Of a DNA stretch of 64,000 bases, positions 57,829 through 64,000 are shown one piece after another (positions within the stretch are counted from its first letter, which is position 1; the number at the start of each line of letters is the position of its first letter). Source of the stretch: Clitoria ternatea. Its lineage: Eukaryota; Streptophyta; Magnoliopsida; Fabales; Fabaceae. The notes beneath the pieces are model-generated. The model saw nothing but the letters and a program-made list of their open reading frames with translations. It had not been told where the DNA came from and searched no databases. The stretch spans positions 10,835,001-10,899,000 of the forward strand of contig CM075671.1 in assembly GCA_037962975.1 (NCBI GenBank), written 5' to 3'. Made by a program: the position numbers and the translations under genes.

Positions 57829-60800
57829 TAACTTTTTTTCAACGATTAATTTTAAGCCAAATTCGAAGGCTTTAGCCCACGATAATAAAGCAATATTGAG
57901 TGATTGAGTTTTTACGTAATTTTTTACGGCCATGCTTAGAAAGGCATTGTAGGGTTGTCCCTGAAGTTTTGTCTGATTTCTCCAAGGGAAAAAGCAGATT
58001 TTTTCCAATGATGAATTTTTTAGCCAAAATTAAAGCCTATAATTGTCCATGAATATATGACAAAATTGAGCGGTTTAATTTTTATGTAATTTTTTACAGC
58101 CACGGTTTGAAATACATTATAGGGTTGTCCCTGAAGTTTCATCAGATTTCTCTAAGAGAAAGGGCAGACTTTGTCCAACGATGAATTTTTAGCAAAATTA
58201 GAAGGCTATATAGCCCATGAAAATATGACAAAACTGAGCGGCTGAATTTTTGCATTTTTTTACGGCCATGATTAGAAATGGATTGTATGATGTTCTTTGA
58301 AGTTTGGTTAGATTTTCCAAGGGAAATGGTAGATTTTCTCCAACGAAGAAATTTTCGCCCAATTTGGTGGCTATAACCCACGAAAATAAGACAAAATCAG
58401 ATGGTTGAATTTTTATGTAATTTTTTACAGCCATGCTTAGGAACGTATTACAGGGTTGTCCTTAAAGTTTCGTTGAATTTCTCTAAGAGAAGGGGCAGAT
58501 TTTGTCCAACGATGAAATTTTCAGCCAAAATTGAAGGCTATATAGCCCACGAAAATATGACAAAACTGAGTGGTTGAATTTTTGCATAATTTGTTACGGC
58601 TATACTTACAAAGGCATTGTAGGGTTATCCCTGAACTTTCGTCAGATTTTGCTAAGAGAAGGGCCAGATTTTTTGCAACGATGAATTTTTAGCCAAATTT
58701 GATAGCCCACGAAAATATGATAAAATCGATCGGCTGAATTTTTATGTAATTCTTTACGACCATGCTTAGAAAGACATTGTAGGATTATCCCGAAAGTTTA
58801 GTCAGATTTCTGCAAAAGAAGGGGCAGATCTTATCCAACGATGAGGTTTTAGCCAAATTGGAAGGCTATATAGCCCATGAAAATATGTCAAAACCGAGCG
58901 GCTAAATTTTTGTGTAATTTTTTACAGTCATATTTAGATAGGCATTGTAGGGTGATCCTTGAAGTTTTGTTGGATTTCTCTAAGAGAAGAGGCAGATTTT
59001 GTCCAACGATGAATTTTTAGCCAAATTTAAAGGCTATCCCACGAAAATATGAAAAACGAGAGTGGCTGAATTTTGGCGTGATTTTTTACGGCCATGCTTA
59101 GAAAGACATTGTAGGATTGTCCCTGAAGTTTTGTTGGACTTCTCCAAGGGAAGGCAGATTTTCTCCAAGGATGAATTTTTAGCCAAATTTAAAGGCTAAA
59201 ATATGACAAAATTGAGTGGTTGAATTTTTGCATGATTTTTTACAGCAATGCTTAGAAAGGCATTGTAGTGTTGTCCCTTAAGTTTCGTCACATTTCTCCA
59301 AGGGAAGGGGCATATTTTCTTCAACGATTAATATTTAGCCAAATTTAAAGGCTAAAGGCTAAAGCCCACGAAAATATGAAAAAATCGAGCAGTTGACTTT
59401 TTGCGTAGTTTTTTACGGCCATGCTTAGAAAGGCATTGTAGGATTGTCCTTGAAGTTTGGTCAAATTTATCCAAAGGAAGGCGTAGATTTTCTCCAACGA
59501 TGAATTTTTAGCCAAATTTGAACGCCATAGCCCACGAAAATATGTCAAAATCGAGCGGCTAAATTTTTGCATGATATTTTACGGCCACGCTTAGAAAGGC
59601 ATTGTAGGGTGGTACCTGAAGTTTTATCAGATTTCTCTATGAGGAGTTACACATTTTGTCCAACGATGATTTGTTAGCCAAATTTGAAGGCTATCACGAA
59701 ATATGACAGAACTAAGCGGTTGAATTTTTCATGAGTTTTTTACGGCCATGCTTAGAAAGGCATTGTAGGATTGTCCTTGGAATTTGGTCAGATTTCTCAA
59801 AGGGAAGGGGCAAATTTTCTCCAACAATGAATTTTTAGACCAAATTGAAGGCTGCCCATAAAAATATCACAAGACTGTGCGGTTGAATTTTTGCGTAATT
59901 TTTTACAACCATGCTTAGTAAGACATTGTAGGTTGTCCCTGAAGTTTTGTCGGATTTCTCCAAGGGAAAAGGTAGATTTTGTCCAACAATAAATTTTTAG
60001 CAAAATTTGAAGGCTATATAGCCCATGAAAATATGACAAAATTAGGCAGTTGAATTTTTATGTTTTTTTTACGACTACACTTAGAAAGGCATTGTAGGGT
60101 TGTCACTGAAGTTTTATCAGATTTCTCCAAGGGAAAGGGCAGATTTTCACTAACAATAAGTTTTTAGCTAAATTTGAAGGCGTATAGCCCACAAAAATAT
60201 GACAAGATCGAGCGGTTGAATTTTCATGTAATTTTTTACGACCATGATTAGAAAGGTATTGTAGAATTGTCCCTGAAGTTTTGTCAGATTTCTCCAAGGG
60301 AATGAGCAAGTTTTGTACAGCAATGAATTTTTAACCGAATTTGAAGGTTATGCCCACAAAAATATAACAAAACTAAGAAGTTCAATTTTTGCGTATATTT
60401 CTACGGCCATGCTGAGAAAGGTATTGTAGAGTTGTCCCTGAAGTTTCATCGGATTTCTCCAAGGAAATGGGCAGATTTTGTCTAATGATGAATTTTAATC
60501 CAAAATTGAAGGCTACAAGCCCACGAAAATATGACCTGACAAAGCGATTGAATTTTTGCATACTTTTTTACAGCCATGTGTTAGAAGGGCATTGTATGGT
60601 TATCCTTGAAGTTTCGTCAGATTTCTCCAAGGGAAGGGGCAGATTTTGTCCAACGATGAATTTTTAGTCAAATTTGAAGGCTATAGCCCACGAAAATATG
60701 ACAAAGGCTATTGAATTTTTGCATTGTGTTTTAGGGCCACGCTTAGAAAGGCTTTGTAAGGTTGTCTTTGAAGTTTCATTAGATTTCTTTAGGAGAAGAT

Positions 60801-62274
60801 TTATATCTTCTCTAACAATGAATTTTTAGCAAAATTTAAAAGCCCACGAAAATACAACAAAACTAACTGGTTAAATTTTTGTATCATTTTCTGTGGCCAC
60901 GCTTAAAAAGGTATTGTAAGGTTCTCCTTGAAGTTTCATTAGTTTTCTCCAAGGGAATGGGCAGATTTTCCCCAACGATGAATCTTTAGGAAAATTTGAA
61001 GGGTAATGCCCATGTAAATATGACAAAATTGGGTGGTTGAATTTTTGTAAGATTTTTTGAAGCCATACTTAGAAATGTATTATAAGGTTGTCCTTGAAGT
61101 TTCATCATATTTCTCCAAGGGAAGGTCTAGATTTTTCTCAAACAATAAATTTTTAGCTCAATCTGAAGGGTAATGCCCATGAAAATATGACAAAACCGAG
61201 CGGTTAAATTTTTGCATCAATTATTACGGCTATGCTTAGCAAGGCCTTGTAAGCTTGTTGCTAAAGTTTCATTAGCTTTCTTTGAGGGAAGGGGCTGTTT
61301 CTCCAACAGTGCATTTTTAGCCAAATTTGAAGACATTAGCCCTTGAAAATATGACAAAATCGAATGGTTGAATTTTTTCATGATTTTTTGTGGCCATGAT
61401 TAGAAAGGTCTTATAAGGTTATTCTTGAAGTTTAATTAGATTTCTGTAAGGGAAGGGTTAGATTTTCTCCAACGAAGATGAATTTTTAGCCAAATTTGAA
61501 CTAATCCCACAAAAATATGACAAACATTAAGGGTTGAATTTTTACATGTTTTTTGTGGCCATGCTAAGAAAGGCATTGAAAGGTTGTCCCTGAAGTTGTA
61601 TCATATTTCTCCAAGGGAAGAGGCAGATTTTCTCCTACGATGAATTTTTAGCCAAATTTAAAGGTTAAATATGCTCATGAAAGTATGACAACACTGAGCG
61701 GTTGAATTTTTCATGAATTTTTACGGTTACACTTAGAAAGGTATTGTAAGCTTGCCCCTGAAGTTTCATAAGATTTCTCTAAGGGAAGGGGAAAATTTTC
61801 TTCAAGGATGAATTTTTAGCCAAATATAAAGGTTAATTGCCCACGTAAATATGACAAAACCGAGCGGTTGAATTTTTGTATATTTTTTACGGGCATCCTG
61901 CATTGTAAGGTGTTCCCTGAAGTTTATCCGATTTTTCCAAGGGTAGGGCGAATTTTCTCCAACGATGAATTTTTAGCCAAATTTAAAGCCCAATATGCTC
62001 ATGAAAATATGACAAAACCAAACGGTTGAATTTTTGCATGAAATTTTGTAGCTATGCTTAGAAAGGCATTATAAGGTTGTCCCTGAAGTTTTATCAGATT
62101 TCTTTAAGGGAAGGGGTAAATTTTCTCCAACAATGAATTTTCAGCCAAATTTAAAGGCTAATACCTATGAAAATTTGACAAAACTGAAATATTGAATTTT
62201 TGCATGTTTTTTACGGCCATGCTTAGAAAGGCATTGAAAGGTTGTCCTTGAAGTTTCATTAGATTTCTCCAAGG
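57829..62274 (+). repeat. S3 satellite array, part 4
   Basis: About 27 monomers. The first unit (CGAAGGCTTTAGCCCACG) continues the S1 order from 11355. At about 59627 the order jumps back: 59627-60460 resembles 52322-53160. The last ~1.4 kb has a distinct subtype with GGGTAATGCCCATGAAAATA. It ends at CTCCAAGGGACAC. Confidence 0.93.
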
Positions 62275-63028
62275 GACACAAAAATTGAAACTCGAACCCT
62301 AAATCCAAAGCGCCTAACCTCAAACCCTAAACCCCAATCACAAATCCTGAAACCCTTGACCCAAAATCTAAAACTCTAAACCCCAAGCCACCAAACCCAA
62401 CATTTGAAACCTGAAACCCTTGAACCAAAACCCAAAATTTGAAATCTGAAACCTTGAACCCTATAGTTAAACCTAAACCTTTAACCTTGAACCCTAAACT
62501 CTAGACATTAACCTAAAATCCAAAACCCCAAAGCCCGAACCTGAAACTTTGAAGCCTTAACCTTGAACTCCAAACCCTAAATCCCCAACACCAAACCCCA
62601 AACTCATAACCTAAACGCCAAACCCATAAACTTGCAACCCCAAATCCTAAACCTAAAACCCCCAAGCCACCTACCTAAACCCTAAACCTCCTCACCCAAA
62701 CCCCAAACTCCAAATTTTAAATCCTAAACCTCAAACCCCAAATCCCAAACCCTAAATCCCCAACACCAAACCACAAACTCATAACCTAAACGCCAAACCC
62801 ATAAACTTACAACCCCAAACCCTAAACCTAAAACCCCCAAGCCACCTACCTAAACCCTAAACCTCCTCACCTAAACCCCAAACTCCAAATCTTAAATCCT
62901 AAACCTCAAATCCAAAACATGAAAACCAAAACCTAAAACTTGAAACCTAAAACCCCAAATATTGAACCCCTAACCCCAAAAGCTAAAACCCTAATCCCTA
63001 AAGTCTAAACCTAAACCCTAAACTTCTA
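62275..63028 (-). repeat. T block: degenerate CCCTAAA (telomere-like) array
   Basis: About 750 bp of AACCCTAAA, AAACCCCAA, AACCTAAA and similar C-rich words in CCCTAAA orientation, with periods mostly 6-8 bp. Exact CCCTAAA units are scattered. A 175 bp tandem duplication lies inside. It is absent at the end of S1, where satellite joins U directly. Confidence 0.8.
62570..62920. repeat. 175 bp tandem duplication inside the T block
   Basis: AATCCCCAACACCAAACC recurs 175 bp later, and the ~165 bp that follow are nearly identical, including CATAACCTAAACGCCAAACC and CAAGCCACCTACCTAAACCC. Confidence 0.88.
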
Positions 63029-63051
63029 TTTATTATTAAACTATTAAAGAA

Positions 63052-63880
63052 TATTATGATATTAACCTTGTGACATATTATGACTTTCTTTGTAATTAAT
63101 ATGCCAAATTGGTGTGGATATACTTATATTTTGTTCTATAGTTATTTGTTGATAATCTCAAGTAAATTTTATTAGAATGTCTTTGGTTTCTGATGTTATA
63201 AATAACTTGAAGGCTTGACATCTAAGTCAACACTCTATAAATTTTAATAGCTAAAACTAAACACAAGACATTTTGACATCTCTTATGTATTGGGTTGATT
63301 TATTTGCTGTTATTAAGTTGAATAAGAAAAACCTTTCTTGCGTTTGTTTTTCTAACATCAAATCATGACACAAAGTTCTTGTTTATTCTTAATGAATTTA
63401 TTCCTTTGATCCTTAGTATATTATATCATATTTTTATTAAGAAATTAATATTGAAAGTTGAGTTATTAGTGTTGGTTCTCTCAAAAGAATTTTTACTTAG
63501 ATGGTGATTACAAATAATTTCACTATTTAGTTTTACACAATATTTTACAATCTCAACCAGTGATTAAATTGGTTAAGTCATTGTTTCACGGTTTAGTGGT
63601 TGAGAGTGTTAATAAAGTAATACAATAAAATAAAAATTTTTAATAAAATCATATTTTTCAAACAATTTATAAATAAGGCTTAGGATTTAGGTTTTAAGGT
63701 TTTGAAGGGAATATAGTTGTTTAGGGTTTTGGGACTAGGATGGTTAGGGCTTAAAGTCAGGGTTCCGGCTTCGATTAGGGTTAAGTAAGGGATCAAGGTA
63801 CCTGTTACCTTGACTTTGAAATTGATCAATTATCCATTTATATGTCACCAATTACAAGGTACCAACTGTTATCCACAACT
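63052..63880. repeat. U2 AT-rich block of the macro-repeat
   Basis: Near copy of U1 (27226-28030), preceded by a ~24 bp T-rich link from the T block. The main difference is a ~15 bp insertion near 63492. There is no coding content. Confidence 0.88.
63675..63791 (+). repeat. Degenerate TTTAGGG stretch in U2
   Basis: Counterpart of 27826-27942. With the CCCTAAA-oriented T block on its left, U2 is bracketed by telomere-like words pointing outward. Confidence 0.65.
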
Positions 63881-64000
63881 TGCAACCGACTAACATGTTA
63901 CCTGCAACCTGCTACCTATAACCTATACCCCACGACCTACTACCGGTAACCTGTTACTTGCTACTTGTAACCTGTTACCTTTTAACTCATTACCTGCTAA
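63881..64000. repeat. M4 minisatellite, cut by the window edge
   Basis: CCTGCTA/CCTGTAA units restart after GTTATCCACAACTTGCAACC, exactly as M2 starts after U1. The array continues past the window end. Confidence 0.9.

Noticed and set aside
7023..62274. Many 60-122 codon minus-strand frames with KNHAKIQPLGFVIF-like peptides
   Set aside because: They follow the satellite monomer, drift with frame-shifting indels, and show no domain, start context or conservation beyond the DNA repeat.

Overview
This 64 kb window is repeat-dense nuclear DNA from a flowering plant. The retroelement families (chromovirus-type and Athila-type Ty3/gypsy, Ty1/copia-like) and a 26S rDNA fragment fit a eudicot. A legume is my best guess, from the retroelement style and the ATCGAT-type palindrome arrays, but the species cannot be fixed from sequence alone. 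I found no host protein-coding gene, no tRNA gene and no CRISPR. Almost every open reading frame is an accidental translation of tandem repeats. The only recognisable coding relics are a broken gag (about 5.0-5.98 kb, + strand) and a broken gag-protease (21.27-23.24 kb, - strand).

The backbone is a mosaic macro-repeat with blocks in a fixed order. M is a 7-8 bp minisatellite built on CCTGCTA/CCTGTAA (1-843 plus 6636-6672; 28031-28904; 41946-42668; 63881-64000). J is a ~350 bp junction holding degenerate satellite in inverted orientation (6673-7022; 28905-29259; 42669-43020). S is an array of ~160-167 bp satellite monomers, all head-to-tail on the + strand (7023-27225; 29260-34512; 43021-62274, with interruptions). 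T is a degenerate CCCTAAA block, seen once (62275-63028). U is an ~0.8 kb AT-rich block ending in degenerate TTTAGGG (27226-28030; 63052-63880). The order is M1-J1-S1-U1-M2-J2-S2-(deletion)-M3-J3-S3-T-U2-M4. Once insertions are subtracted, the unit is roughly 11-15 kb. Variant monomers recur in the same order in S1, S2 and S3, so the long unit itself was duplicated.

Later insertions sit in this backbone. They are a gypsy element with gag only (844-6635, target duplication TACTA); an Athila-like element with two LTRs, gag and protease but no polymerase (17579-24986); a 26S rDNA fragment (25931-26185, - strand); and solo LTRs at 32558-34155 (GAAGG), 44572-48400 (ATTGT/ATTAT), 49253-52146 (GAAGT) and 53917-57828. 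A minus-strand gypsy LTR with a remnant of its internal region (34513-41945) contains a nested copia-like solo LTR (35220-36500, TATTT). Paralogous macro-repeat copies supply empty sites for several of these insertions, so they postdate the macro-duplication.

A second theme runs through the insertions. Several different LTRs carry arrays of a short, usually palindromic motif: CGCTTAAGCG, TAATCGATTA, GAATCGATTC or TCGCTCAAGCGA. Two others carry the non-palindromic CCGAGTGA. The macro-repeat with telomere-like blocks and these motif arrays are the two features most worth following up.
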